Assembly (NCBI RefSeq): GCF_019703515.2
Contig: NC_059356.1
Span: 26,217,197-26,281,196 of the forward strand
Length of the DNA: 64,000 bases
Source of the DNA: Myxocyprinus asiaticus
Lineage: Eukaryota; Chordata; Actinopteri; Cypriniformes; Catostomidae
Reading direction: 5' to 3'
Position numbers and translations under genes: made by a program. Within the stretch, counting starts at the first letter, position 1, and every line of letters starts with the position of its first letter. The notes beneath the pieces were generated by a model. That model had not been told where the DNA came from, did not search any database, and was given only the letters and a program-made list of their open reading frames with translations. Positions 33,348-44,518 of the stretch are shown piece after piece.

Positions 33348-33415
<68 letters not shown>

Positions 33416-35806
33416 TCTGTGGAAGGGACAGGACTAAAAAATGATCGACCAATCATTGCATTCGGTCTGAATGTAATGACAGGATGTCTTTCCTGTCTAT
33501 CAATCTATATTTGCATACCGCCGCGCAACTTGTTCGCGCAGACAATCACACGTCATCAGCGCGGGTTGCTTGACGCTGTGCAGAGCGAGCGCGAGAATGG
33601 ATGGCGAACCGCAGCCACCTTATGTTCCTCCTGAACCATCAGTAAAAGGAAACAAGAAAAGAAAGACCGTGTTAGAAACTTCTACAACGCTTAGACTCAG
33701 CTCTGTGAGAGTGTGTGTTCAGGTGTGATAGAGGAGGCGTGGCTTTGGAGACACCTCTGAAGCGAGGGCGGGCTCTATGTTTTCAAAGCTAGCTTGCTAA
33801 CTGCTAGCCTCTCTGAATTACACACTCTAGCTTTAAGCTCAATCAACAGCATTTGTAACAATGTTAATTACCACAAAAATTACTTTTTTTTGTCTATTCT
33901 TTACTTAAAAAAAAAAAACAACAGCAAAAAAAAAAAAAAAACATCTGGGTTACAACTAGGCACTTGCGATGGAAGTAAATGGAGCCAATCTATAAGCGGT
34001 AAAACACTCACTGTTTCAAAAGTATAGCCACAAGATGTGTTAACATGATTTTAGTGTGATAAAATCTAACCTTTTCAGTTTAAAGTTAGGCTAAATCCAA
34101 TTTTTACAACTTTGTTGCCATGACGACGTAAAGCTGTAAATGACCCTGAAACGACAGTGAAATTTTTTTTTTTATAATTACTTAAAGGTGCAATATGTAA
34201 CAATTTTCATGTAATATTCGCCTTTTTTGCCAATGTGTGAACAGCTTATAACACAACTTAAAAAAATTAGCCCTACCCGGACTTCCTAGGTTGCCTATTA
34301 AAGCCTGTAGACTGATTTTCATGCGACGGGAGCGGGTCGCTTTTGCCAGGAAAATCCAAAGGATGTGACGTTTATGCGCGCTCCCGAGAGCCTTGCCTCA
34401 GTGCTTCTCTCCCGCTATTCAACAGCGACAACAAATTGCAACACTAAGTAACGTTATCTTAGAGATGGAATCCAGCAAATGTCTGGCTCCCAGCACAACA
34501 CCGACTCCTACACAAACTCAGAGTAAACCAAAAAAAAAAAAACATTTATCTACTGAATCCAGTCTGAATAAGCGGGAGCGGGAACGTGGTCGTGGTCGAG
34601 TGAAAACTAGAGTGAACAACGGCAGCACATTTGATTCCTGGAGGGACCTTCGTTCGGATATGGGGATCAAAACCGACCCTGAATTGGCGTTCTTCTTATT
34701 GGACAGGTAAGCTTACATAACTGCAAAGCATGTGAAATATAGTGCCATAAGGATTGATGTGTAATTTTAGTTAACTTGATCTTGCCTGCTAACGCTGACG
34801 AATTGCAAGCTACCTTGTTTCGTAACTTTCAAATAATTTAAACGATATTCTCTTCATACTAAATGTCAGGTATACAGGATAAATTTAAGCAAATATGCTG
34901 GTTTCTTATTCGTAGTACAACATATGACATACAAAACATACAATAGTGCAACATAACAGTGCAGTGCAACAGTAAACTGTCTGGTATAGTTCGGTAATAT
35001 GTAGCTGTGTGTGTGTATCAGCATGCTATGTTAGCTGATAAGTAGTTTTAGTTTAGTCTCAAAGTTTGTAGTAAAACAATCATAACTGTGCAATTTTAAT
35101 TATGCTACCTCATCTGTCAGCATGATGCTGGTGAATCACGTTCAGTCACTTTGTACCTTACGTCATTGTTTTGGCCGATGCTCGCTCGCGTCCCTGTGGA
35201 GTGTGAGCACGAGCAACAGGTAGCTGGCTGCAGTTCACTTAATGGCACAGGTGTCATTAATAACAAGGGTTTCTGAATCTTACATACTGCACCTTTATAC
35301 AATTTTACAGCTCAAATAATACATGAGTTTTAACAGAAGAATTAATGTAAGTGCTTTTATAAAATTATAGGCTTTATATTTCTGCCTTTAAATCCTCCAA
35401 ACATTGGCCCCATTCACTTACATAGTAAGTACTTCATTCACTGTAACCTCAATTTTTGCTCCTCTTTTTTTTTTTTAATGGAGGGAGGAGTCGATATTAT
35501 GTTTTTGGTAATCAACATTATGCCACAGATAGTGTCGATAGGGCTTAACTTTTGAGTATTGAACCCAAAATATTCCTTAAGTGTGGGTCATATACAGTAT
35601 ACCCATCTTGGCTTCTGTAGATCTTACATAATCTCCTATATTACTGGAATAATATGCACTATTTCTTTTTCTGTTTATCAGATGGTTTCTTTCCATTTGG
35701 AATAGCATACGACTTGTGCATTTTAATACTTTTAAGCACATCTTGATCAAAATGAGAGTTACATCTGGAAGGAGAGAGATTTTTAGTCTAATATCCTAAG
35801 ATCATA

Positions 35807-35857
<51 letters not shown>

Positions 35858-38800
35858 TTTCAATTTCATTACAAAATTCCATCAAATTGAATTGAATAAT
35901 CTTTAATAAAATATTAAAACCTAAATATGTAAGGTTTTATTAATTCAATTTTGTTAAACATTATACAATTCAATTTGATGGAATTTCCTTATGAAATTGA
36001 AATGCATAAATCTTAAAAATATTACATATTTTTTTTATGTAGAAGTGAACTTTAAGGCTGGCCTATTTATGGAAAATGTAAGTGATCCCAAATATCTAAT
36101 TTCTAATTTCCCTTTTTACTAGACTAGACATCATATAAGCCTTATTACATTGGTTGTGCATTTTGGGATATACAGTAGAGAACACTTTTCTGTTAGGTTC
36201 ATTGCTCTTAACCAAAGCTTTACATGCACTATGTCCCATTCGTTGTGCAATGGAGCCTGGGGTGCTACATAAAGGCCTTCACATGTTTCCTTCCCTATAA
36301 TCTCGACAGACGCATAAGCCGAACTGACTGTGTACACAATGATTTGGCAGGAATGCAGTGTTTCCTTGGGCCTGCCAAAGTCATTGTCACAGCACACCCA
36401 GCTTCTCTCAAACACATGTTGGATCATGTAATCAGTAAGTCCTTTTTATCTTTCTTTCTTTCTCTGGCAGTGCACTTTGCTGTGTATGTGTAAATGCTGA
36501 TCTCATTTAGAGAATATTTCTCAAGTACAACCTTGACCTCCTCCAAAAAGACCTGAAAAAACGTGCAAGAACTGTTGTGTTTAAACTCATGAGCACTTCG
36601 CATAATTTGCTATGAAGTTCAAGGCCATTTATTTTATTGATTCACAAATTTCAAGGGATATGAAACACTTTGAATTGACATGTGTGCTTTGCCATGGATT
36701 CCAGGGCACGCCCTGAGCACTTTAGGTAAATCAGTAACTCACTTACCATGAGAGGTAATCAAACACTTGCACAATATGACTCTAGACATGTTCACGCATT
36801 GTCGGTGTGAATTTCACTGATCATTTATTAATCATGATGAATTGTGACATTTTTCTGCAGCAGTTTAATGTTTGGATGGACTTTATCTCTGAGCAAGTAT
36901 ACCAAAATGAGTCATCATAAGTGTCATTTCCCTTTTGAGCTACAAATTGTCTTGTGGGTAACAAGTGATAAGATCATCTGTGAAAACTTCTTGTAGGCTA
37001 TTCTAGATTGCATGCAGTGTTTTCCATGTGGTATTCTGTAAGGTTTCATGCTGAAAAATGTCTCCTTTGTTTCCTCTGGAAGTGAATCATTATGAGCGGA
37101 TGAATGAATCTCTTTGTTAATCCCTTATTTTGGATTATTGCCCAAAAGAGCTTACTGAGGCTATGGAGACTCTATAGCACATTTTCTTTTATCAGTATCT
37201 GGCTCCTTCTCCTTCATTGCTTCCCTCCCCTTTGCTGACCTGCCCTGTCATCACAATCAGGCTGACAGGTGAGTCAGCGGCAATACAAATCTCCTGAGAA
37301 ATTAACCCAAGCCCGAGAGTGCTTTGAAATTCCTCTCTGCACCACAGGCATCTTGAATTTGAGTGCTGATCACAGTCATTTTCAGTATGTCACATTTCAC
37401 GTGTGCTGAAACATTGTCTCCTTTGACAGTGCTTGACTTGACACTGAAATTGACAGATGGTTTGGTCTATTTGTACCTCCTTCGTGTCTCCCTGTCTTCA
37501 TCAATCCAGACCCATACTGTTGGCTTTCTGATTACTGTGTGCGGACACAGGAATGTGTTGGATTGATAGTGGCCACTTCATCTCAGAGGGTGTGTAAAAC
37601 CAAGTTGAAGAATCATGAGAGAGGAGTTAAAGATAACCTCCTCTCTCTGTCACAAACCCTGCAAGGCTACATTTCCAATATGCACAGCAATATTGTTTCC
37701 TCCTTTCTAATGTTTTGCAGCCGTTTTCTAAATCATAGGATGCCAATATGCCACTTTAAAGCCCAAGTGCAAACTCTCTGTGCTTACTAAATTTGCAATC
37801 GGTTTAAGACAACATGGGCAGATTAACATATGGGCAATTGGGCGAGTGCCCAAGGCTGGCTAATATAGAAATATAATAGAAATTTGCACCCGTTCGCACA
37901 TGTGTGATAAGTTTAATTTCTAATGCTTAAAACCCAAATGACAAATGACACCTAAAAGCGTTGCAACAAAGAACGTGTAAAATGAGTCTGATGTCAACTA
38001 TGCTATCGTGAAATCTCGAGAGCTTAAACTTTAGCACATGGTCATGGATGCATTTTCAGGACTGAGGTAATGTTCCCTCTGCGCTGTGCTAGTCATGACT
38101 CGTGCTGCAGTGTTCAAGAGCCGCGAAACACAATTTTATTCTTTGCTTGCAAAACGAGCAGCAAAAACTGAGAGGTGATGAAATAAAACATGAGGTTTTA
38201 TTCTGTTTGCCTGCAAGTCTGTGAGTATTTGATGCTTGACTTATAGAACAAGCTTAAAGATGGTGAGTTTTTTAATCAGATACACTGAATATATCATGTT
38301 TCCTAGAGAAACACCATGCAATTTGGTCCTAATAGGCTATTCATATTGGTTTTTATTGGTTATATTTATAATATTAGTGTATATTACAAAGCAGGAAATA
38401 AAAACAATAATTTTTTTTTTGGTCTGTTGGAGTTTTAGGAATGGCTATAATAAATATTAACATGAATATTAGTGTAAGGGGGTTAGAGGGAAAGGAGGAG
38501 GCGAGAACCGGCTTGAGAATATAAATAATAGTTTAATGATCAGCTTAACCAAAAACACACAAAGATAACCACACACAGGGCAGCTGCCTGTAATTCTCGC
38601 TCTCTTGAACTGTCGTCCCCGGCTGCCTTTATCCCTTGCATGCCCCATCAGGCTGATTGGGGACCGGGCGTTTGTCATTCCAGCCCGGCCCCGCCCTCCT
38701 CCACTCTACAATTAATAGTAATACAATTATGTCCTGATATCAACATTTTTAATGGATATGGGATTGATTATTTTGTACTCCCAAATGTTTTAGTAGCTGT

Positions 38801-41800
38801 ATTTGTTCAACACTAAACAATTAAGAAATTAGGAAGTTTCAATGTGATTTAAATGTGCACTATACTAAAGGCTAGTCTCAGTCCCATACAGTATTCCCAT
38901 TGAATTCCCACAGAGCATGGCAGGCGTGATGCATATTGCATCAAAAATGGCAAGAGCTGGTAGAAAATCCATTCTGATTGTCTGGCTGCAAACAACTTGT
39001 GAGATGGGTGTACAGGTTTTTATCAGTTTATCAGGTTACAAAATTTGTTTAGAAGTCGCCAGGCTGCTAAAATTAGCACCTCTGAGGAAGAACTAGTTGA
39101 AAAGTAGCCTATTTGATTTTTTATTAGATTTGCCAAAGCTTGCAAAGTTTATGGCATTGAATCTTTGAAAGAAATGTAAGTGTAATGTTTGAAGCAGATT
39201 ACGTGATTAAGTGATTATTGGAATGAGCTAAAACTTTGTTGCATTCCATACCACAGTAAGTGATAAAAAATAATAAGTAAAAACATTTTGGCATTTTGAC
39301 ATGCTGGGGGATGGAAAGGGCTCTAACATAAATTTTGCCTAGGGCCTCTTAATGTCTAGAACTGGCCCTGCACCAACTTAACTGATACATATTCAAATTA
39401 TATAAATTTACATGAGCACTGTTTTATTTTTTGAAGGGGTATTTACGTAGCTGTTGCCCAGGGGCATCATGATCTGATTGTTGATTGGACAGTGGGCTTT
39501 CAATCAATATCCCACCTGGAAGCCCAGCTTCTCTATAAGACGATTGATCAAGCTCTCAAACGTGCTGAACCACGTAACAAACAGCCAATCATTAAAGCGA
39601 TGTACGTGAGTGACAGCATTTCGAATTAATACACAGTCGATGTCATTCAGTAGGTGCAGAGTGATCGGCAATGCAGAAGAAATTGATTGCGGTTTATTTA
39701 ACACAATTCGTTTAGTGATTATAAATCTTCACTTTTGCCATTGGCAAACCTTGTAAATATAAGGTTCTGTATTTTTGGTATTTTCTTTTCTTTTAGTAAG
39801 TTCACTAGTTAATATGTCTTATGAGTTGGCAATATGGCTGCTTTTGGGGGCAAAATTGCAGACACTGCTAATATTGTTGACTTAATTTTGGTAAAATCTA
39901 TCAAATCAAAATGGACCTTTTACTGCAAAAAAATCAGAGAGCAGACTTCACATTTAAGTTGCCTTACTACTAGACACCCCCCAGAGAATAATGAAATAAA
40001 AATGTATTTTAAAAATAAAAATATGCGTCATTTCTTAGTCAATAAATTATTCATTCAAGTATTCAAGTCTATTCATATGACGGAAGTGGTCCTGCCAAAA
40101 AGTTGTTTTTTGCATATTAAACTGGAATAAGAGAACATTTTTATTTTAAACAGCAAAATTACACATATTAAAGTTTAAAAGCAATTAAATATCACTAATG
40201 TGCCATTTCCTGTATACTGACACTGTTTACTCTGTGCAAAGCTACCTACACTCTCTTTAACTAGGAATATCTTCCTGTTCTTTCTTGATGTATCCCATTC
40301 AATTACAGTGCTGGTCTACTAAGGAAACAAAAGACATCATTTTAATTTAGCTTGTTTTTCTCTTGCACTTTCTGAGGGTTAGTATTCCTTATGGCAGTGG
40401 TTCCCAAACTTTTTTTGTCAGCAGAACCCCTTTGACCTAAATGAATCACTTGAAGTACCCCCTGATATTTTAAGTAATGTTTACCTTTCAAAATATAATA
40501 AATTTGAATTTTTATATTTTAATGAACCTTTTCTAACATCTGTTGTTTTTTTCTTATAATATTAAAACGTTTTATTTTATTTTATTTACTGTTAGCGTTT
40601 CTTTCCCAATCAGAGAGAGCACTACAGTCACGGTAAAAATGTTTTTTAAATAGTCTGTTTTTATCTGTAGGTTCTGTTTTCATTTTCCTGATATTGTCAA
40701 GTGGTCTATTTGTGTCTGTCATTTCTGTTTTAATTTCCTTGAAAATTTTATAAATGTATGTTATTCGATTTGTGTATGTACATTTGATATCTTGATATGA
40801 TATAGCCAATATTTGTATTTTAAATAATTAAAAATGTATTTTCATTGAAGAAACAAAGAAAGGCAGAGCTGTTGCGAGGATTGGGGCATGGAAAGGGTGT
40901 CATGTCCCCCTTACTTTTAGAAATATTTTTAGGAAATTAAACATTACAGTTATGTTTTTTAGGAAATTATACATTAGTTTTGGCAACTGTGCAAGGAAAT
41001 ATTTTGCGGCCAGAATCATTTATTCGATTCTTTTTCAATTCCGAAAAAAAAAAAAAAGGGAGGTAAAGTTAAATCTCATAATAAACAGCTAACTACAAAG
41101 CGTTCTTTGCAATATTTATAATAGCATGAATGACATTTGCTATTAGTAGGTCCATTCTAAGACTAAATCAGGGACTGTATGCACATACCTAAGCGCAAAG
41201 CTTCTATCTCATGAGATAAATTTGAGGGAAGTTTGAGGTGATACGCCTGTATTTTGAAGAAGTGCCACAAATAATCTTAAAAGCACCATTTAACCTACAT
41301 TGTAATTTTCTGTTACCACTCATGAGTTCTTGTTTAGAAAGAGGTTTACATTAGAATGTACAGTAATTGTCCACTACCATATATATATATATATATATAT
41401 AAAACATGTATTTAAAATGTTTGTTTTTGAATTTGATTTCATAAAATAATTTTTATGTAAAATTGTGTAAAATGTAGGCTAATTAATGTATAGGCCTATG
41501 CAAAAGCTTTTAAAACACTGTAAAAATGTCAAGAGCGAGTAGAGAAGTGTTAGATTCTCGCTTTTATAAGTGCAGTACATTGATCATTTAAACCAGGGGT
41601 CGGCAACCTTTTTGACATGGAGTGCCATTTTTTATTTTCCTGGTCAATGGCTGTGCCAACACACCCCCATTGACTGAAAGGTGAAATGGTCTTTTCAGGG
41701 TTTTTTTTTTTTTTTCTTTCTTGCAAATGAATGTGGTTAAGTAAAACCTTGCTCCACTTTCAAAATCACAATGCTAATTTTTAAAAAGTTTATTTGCTAC

Positions 41801-44455
41801 CTTAAAGTGGTAATTAAAATCAAAGTGTTGTCAGAGTTACTTTACACTGATGTTCATTGCACTTTTGAATTTACTTACTGATGACGATAATTGAGTTGTT
41901 AATCTGGAAAGTCATAAAGTCAAGTAGAAATTAGATAATTTTTTTGTGACAAGAAAAACAGATGAAAACAAAAACATTGAAAATATAATGAAGAAAAACA
42001 TTTTTACGTTGTAGGTTTTTTTTTTAGGTAGGCCACACATCCTGTGCTTCAAACCACATTTGAGTATGTGTATTTGGCAATGCTGGCCTGTTCAGTCATG
42101 TCTCAGTGTTATGTGCAGGGACCCCTCATATTTACACAGAAAACAACCAAAATTATCTCACCATTTCTTATCTCTGTAGTGTCAGTAAAACTAAGTATAT
42201 TTTCAACCACTTCATAAAACATGAATTTCTTGTCTTGTATGAACTCACCTTGAATGAAAGATTCATATACATTGTTACACGTTATGTTGTATATAGATCA
42301 TTTCCCTCACCCAGCCTGTTTTTATCTTCATTGTGTGAATATCTCCTGTAATGTAGCCTGTAGCTTTTAGCATTTTTAGCACAGTTTTGGGTGAGAACAG
42401 ACCAAAATATAACTCCTTTTATCACTATAAATCTTGACATGCAATCATGATTTTAAGCTCAATTGCACTTCCTCGTGCTTGACTTATGCACAGAACACAA
42501 GTGTTGGAAAAAAGATACAATGACAGTGAATGGTGACGGAGGTTAAAGGAATAGTTCACCCAAAAATGAAAATTTGCTTATAATTTAGTTTCTTTCTTCA
42601 TCAAAACAGAATTTAAGATTTTTAGGATTTCATTTCAAGCCACCTCCTTCAAACAATGCAAGTGAATGTACTCCATTTTTTTGATGGTCCAAAATGCATA
42701 TTGATTTTGATTTCGATTGATAATTTTTAGAAACAAAACAATACTTATATACTTTTTAACTACAAATGTTCCCTTCCATACATCTTTGTGACACGCGCTC
42801 ATGAGAGGGATGACGTAAGCTCGTTGGTAAAGTTGCATGGAGGAGGAGGCAGGAAGTGTGTCATTGTTTACAAGAGAAACTTGCACAGACCAAGCACCGC
42901 TCACTGGGGAGTCCTGACTTGGCTGAGATGGATCCTCAAGATTCTAATAAAACAACCTATCATACAGTTTGATACATTGTAAATAATAGGAAGACACAAA
43001 GATACACACACAAAAGAAAGATTATTAACACAATATAAAAAATAAAAAAAATCATTTCCAAATAATAATAATAAATAAATAAAAAAACATTACTGCAGTA
43101 AATAACCATCCTTTATTTCAGAGCAATGCCGTTGCATTATCTACTTGTGCTTTTTCTTTAGCAGAAATATATAGTCTATATGACAAAGATTTCACGCATA
43201 CCTGACTTCGCTGGAAAAACAGCACGGGCACAGCCAATGAATTCAGATATCAACCCTTTGATTCTTTCGATGGTCTGAAATCCTCAGGGGTAAAATTTTC
43301 ACTGTTCACCCTCTAATATTTGAGAGAATGTAGGGGTGTACTGATATCCAGGTTCAGCGCGATAAGCCAGAGTTCCAGTCGCTCATGATCATGTATATGC
43401 AATCTATGAAAAGTTAATATTTTTCCCGACGTGCATTTTCTTTGGGGTTTCTGAAGGTTGAAGCATCCAGGATACACACACCAAACGACCATTTTGAACA
43501 ATACACTTATACAAATACAAATCTACAGCAAAGACGATTAAACTTTTGTACAGCGCTACTTCTCTTGTAAACAATGACGTGCTTCCCGCTGCCGCCTCCT
43601 CCACGCGTGACCTTACCAACGAGCTTACGTCATCCCTCTCATGAGCGCGCATCACAGAGATGTACGCAAGCAAACATTTGTAGTTAAAAAGTATATAAGT
43701 ATTGTTTTGTTTCTAAAAATAATCAACCGTTTGGGTTCAGAAGAACTTTATTTGTTGACTGGAGTCGTGTGGATTATTTTGATGCACCCTAAATATGCAT
43801 TTTGGACTGTCAAAAAATGGAGTACATTCACTTGCATTGTTTAGAGGAGGACTGAAATGAAATCCTAAAAATCTTAAATTCTGTTTTGATGAAGAAATGA
43901 ACTCAGATACATCTTGGATGGCCTGAGGGTGAGTAAATTATCAGCAAATTGTAATTTTTGGGTGAACTATTCCTTTAACATTCTGCCTTTCGTCATCTCC
44001 TTTTGTGTTCCATGGAAAAAAGTCTTACAACAACATTGTTTGGAACAATATGAAGGTAAGTAAATGATGAAAGAATTTTCATTTTGGGGTGAACTTTCAG
44101 TTTTACCATGAAGTCTAAGTCAACAAAGATTTGAAAAGACAGCAGCATCTGATATGTCTCTGTGTTTGTGCCCCATCTGACTGGATTTTACACACATGCA
44201 GCCCATAATGTTGAGTGGGCAGAGCTTCAGTACTCTGATGTCTGTTCCAAACACATCTGCTCTCCTCTACTCCATTACTTCTGGACACCATATCCTTTGT
44301 CTCATCTTCTGTATCCTTCCACTTATAAGGACTGAGCAAATAATTCCAATCCTTTTTTTCTATTATGTCTTCTGTGATGACAGGCATTGCTAGATCCACC
44401 AGTGGCAGTCTGAGGAGGCCAGAGAGAGCAGATCCAACAAGTCCTACCAGTATTG
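32780..44455 (+). CDS. septin9: septin9, first two exons of the long MKK isoform (partial)
   Basis: Septins are GTP-binding proteins that form filaments with actin and microtubules; the first exons of SEPTIN9 encode a variable N-terminus. Coding exon 1 (32780-32798) gives MKKTYSG and ends at GTGAGT in phase 1. Exon 2 (44384-44455) gives [20 protein letters not shown] and ends in phase 1. This matches the human isoform that starts MKKSYSGG-TRTSSGRLRR before the shared ALKRSF exon, and the phase-1 G would begin that Ala codon. An ATG at 32774 would add two residues (MN), but the second ATG has A at -3 and matches the human start. Shared exons and the GTPase domain are not in the window. Whether it is the a or b paralogue cannot be told. 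Confidence 0.8.
33127..33832. mobile_element. inner TTAA-flanked element with AGCTAG ends
   Basis: The ends AGCTAGGGTGTGCAAT and ATTACACACTCTAGCT are inverted with two mismatches. TTAA flanks both sides (33123-33126, 33833-33836). It holds two long AT runs (about 33223-33290 and 33349-33412) and a short frame from 33597 starting [17 protein letters not shown]-rich patch surrounds that frame. Confidence 0.7.
34186..35294. mobile_element. inner TTAA-type element with AGGTGCA ends and a captured exon-like frame
   Basis: The ends AGGTGCAATATGTAA and TTACATACTGCACCT are inverted; the left flank is TTAA (34182-34185) and the right flank TTAT, a one-base change. On the plus strand a frame from about 34465 to 34705 encodes a basic Lys/Arg-rich stretch and ends [23 protein letters not shown] at a strong GTAAGC donor. 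That looks like a first exon of an element-borne gene. The same frame type is common in fish repeats. Confidence 0.6.
35812..35852. repeat. AT microsatellite
   Basis: Pure AT run directly before the hairpin element at 35853-36007. Confidence 0.9.
35853..36007. repeat. 155-base palindromic hairpin element
   Basis: ATGCATTTCAATTTCAT at the left end returns inverted at the right end, and the arms stay complementary through AATTCCATCAAATTGAATTG over about 70 bases. It would fold into one long hairpin. Probably a small MITE in septin9 intron 1. Confidence 0.7.
36010..37800. other. septin9 intron 1, nothing recognised
   Basis: No repeats or exons recognised. The stretch is less AT-rich near 37180-37370 and could hold conserved noncoding sequence, which only a cross-species comparison can show. 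Confidence 0.4.
37813..39375. mobile_element. diverged DNA element with GGGC-rich ends, carrying a solo LTR
   Basis: The left end GGGCAGATTAACATATGGGC to GAGTGCCCAAGGC and the right end GCCTAGGGCCTC to AGAACTGGCCCTGC resemble the ends of fish hAT-type elements, though the inverted repeats are decayed. A solo LTR (38473-38710) interrupts it. Confidence 0.4.
38473..38710 (-). mobile_element. solo LTR, same family as 58062-58307
   Basis: TGTAAGG to CTCTACA, with GGAGGAGGCGAGAACCGGC near one end and GGCCCCGCCCTCCTCC near the other. The flanks ATTAG and ATTAA are a possible 5-base target duplication with one change. Orientation is inferred from an ATTAAA-like signal in the second copy. Confidence 0.6.
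39440..39730 (-). repeat. possible transposon-derived fragment
   Basis: The minus strand has a 66-codon frame (39504-39704) with no recognised domain. The surrounding CG content differs from the neighbouring intron. No family assigned. Confidence 0.25.
40395..40860. mobile_element. hAT-type element fragment, CAGTGGTTCCCAAAC end
   Basis: CAGTGGTTCCCAAACTTTTT followed by a GCAGAACCCC word is the standard left end of many vertebrate hAT elements. The right end was not found, so the extent is approximate. Confidence 0.5.
41379..41401. repeat. short AT microsatellite
   Basis: Pure AT run. Confidence 0.85.
41594..42110. mobile_element. hAT-type element fragment, CAGGGGTCGGCAACC end
   Basis: CAGGGGTCGGCAACCTTTTT and a GAGTGCCATTTTTTATTTTC word are typical of a widespread hAT group. 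No right inverted end was located, so the extent is approximate. Confidence 0.5.
42547..43974. mobile_element. TTAA-flanked foldback element with long arms and an internal THAP exon
   Basis: The ends AGGAATAGTTCACCC and GGGTGAACTATTCCT are perfectly inverted and flanked by TTAA on both sides (42543-42546, 43975-43978). The arms continue for about 430 bases on each side with close complementarity, for example CATGAGAGGGATGACGTAAG against its inverse near 43625. The central 43000-43540 is single-copy and holds a THAP-domain frame on the minus strand. The insertion broke an older Angel-type copy whose halves remain at about 42495-42545 and 43979-44100. Confidence 0.8.
43313..43501 (-). pseudogene. 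THAP-domain N-terminal exon inside the foldback element
   Basis: The minus-strand frame starts [12 protein letters not shown] after a short MFK and continues through [20 protein letters not shown] to [12 protein letters not shown]. It shows the first two Cys of the C2CH finger (C-x4-C spacing here), the FHRL word, the invariant Trp and a TP-x-SLK stretch that in intact proteins precedes VCSEHF. The frame stops there, so the second Cys-His pair is missing. Kolobok and P-type transposases carry such a domain. Either a truncated transposase exon or a captured gene piece. Confidence 0.65.
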
Positions 44456-44518
44456 GTAAGTATTCACATTCACAGATTTACTATTTTTCATGTCTATGCT
44501 ACATACGGGACTATAGAT

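Larger units (their letters stand above)
33095..35576. mobile_element. AGGAATATTC-family foldback element split by two nested insertions
   Basis: The outer shell shares GGTTCAAT...AGTTAA, GCTCAATCAACAGCATTTG and the long GAAGTAAATGG arm with the copy at 6749-7373, and ends GAACCCAAAATATTCC before TTAA at 35577-35580. It is interrupted at its own internal TTAA by the element at 33127-33832, and again by the element at 34186-35294. The left tip is diverged, so the left boundary is approximate. Confidence 0.65.

Noticed and set aside
44115..44399. Minus-strand frame over septin9 exon 2
   Set aside because: It is the shadow of the plus-strand exon, which has splice sites, phase and homology.
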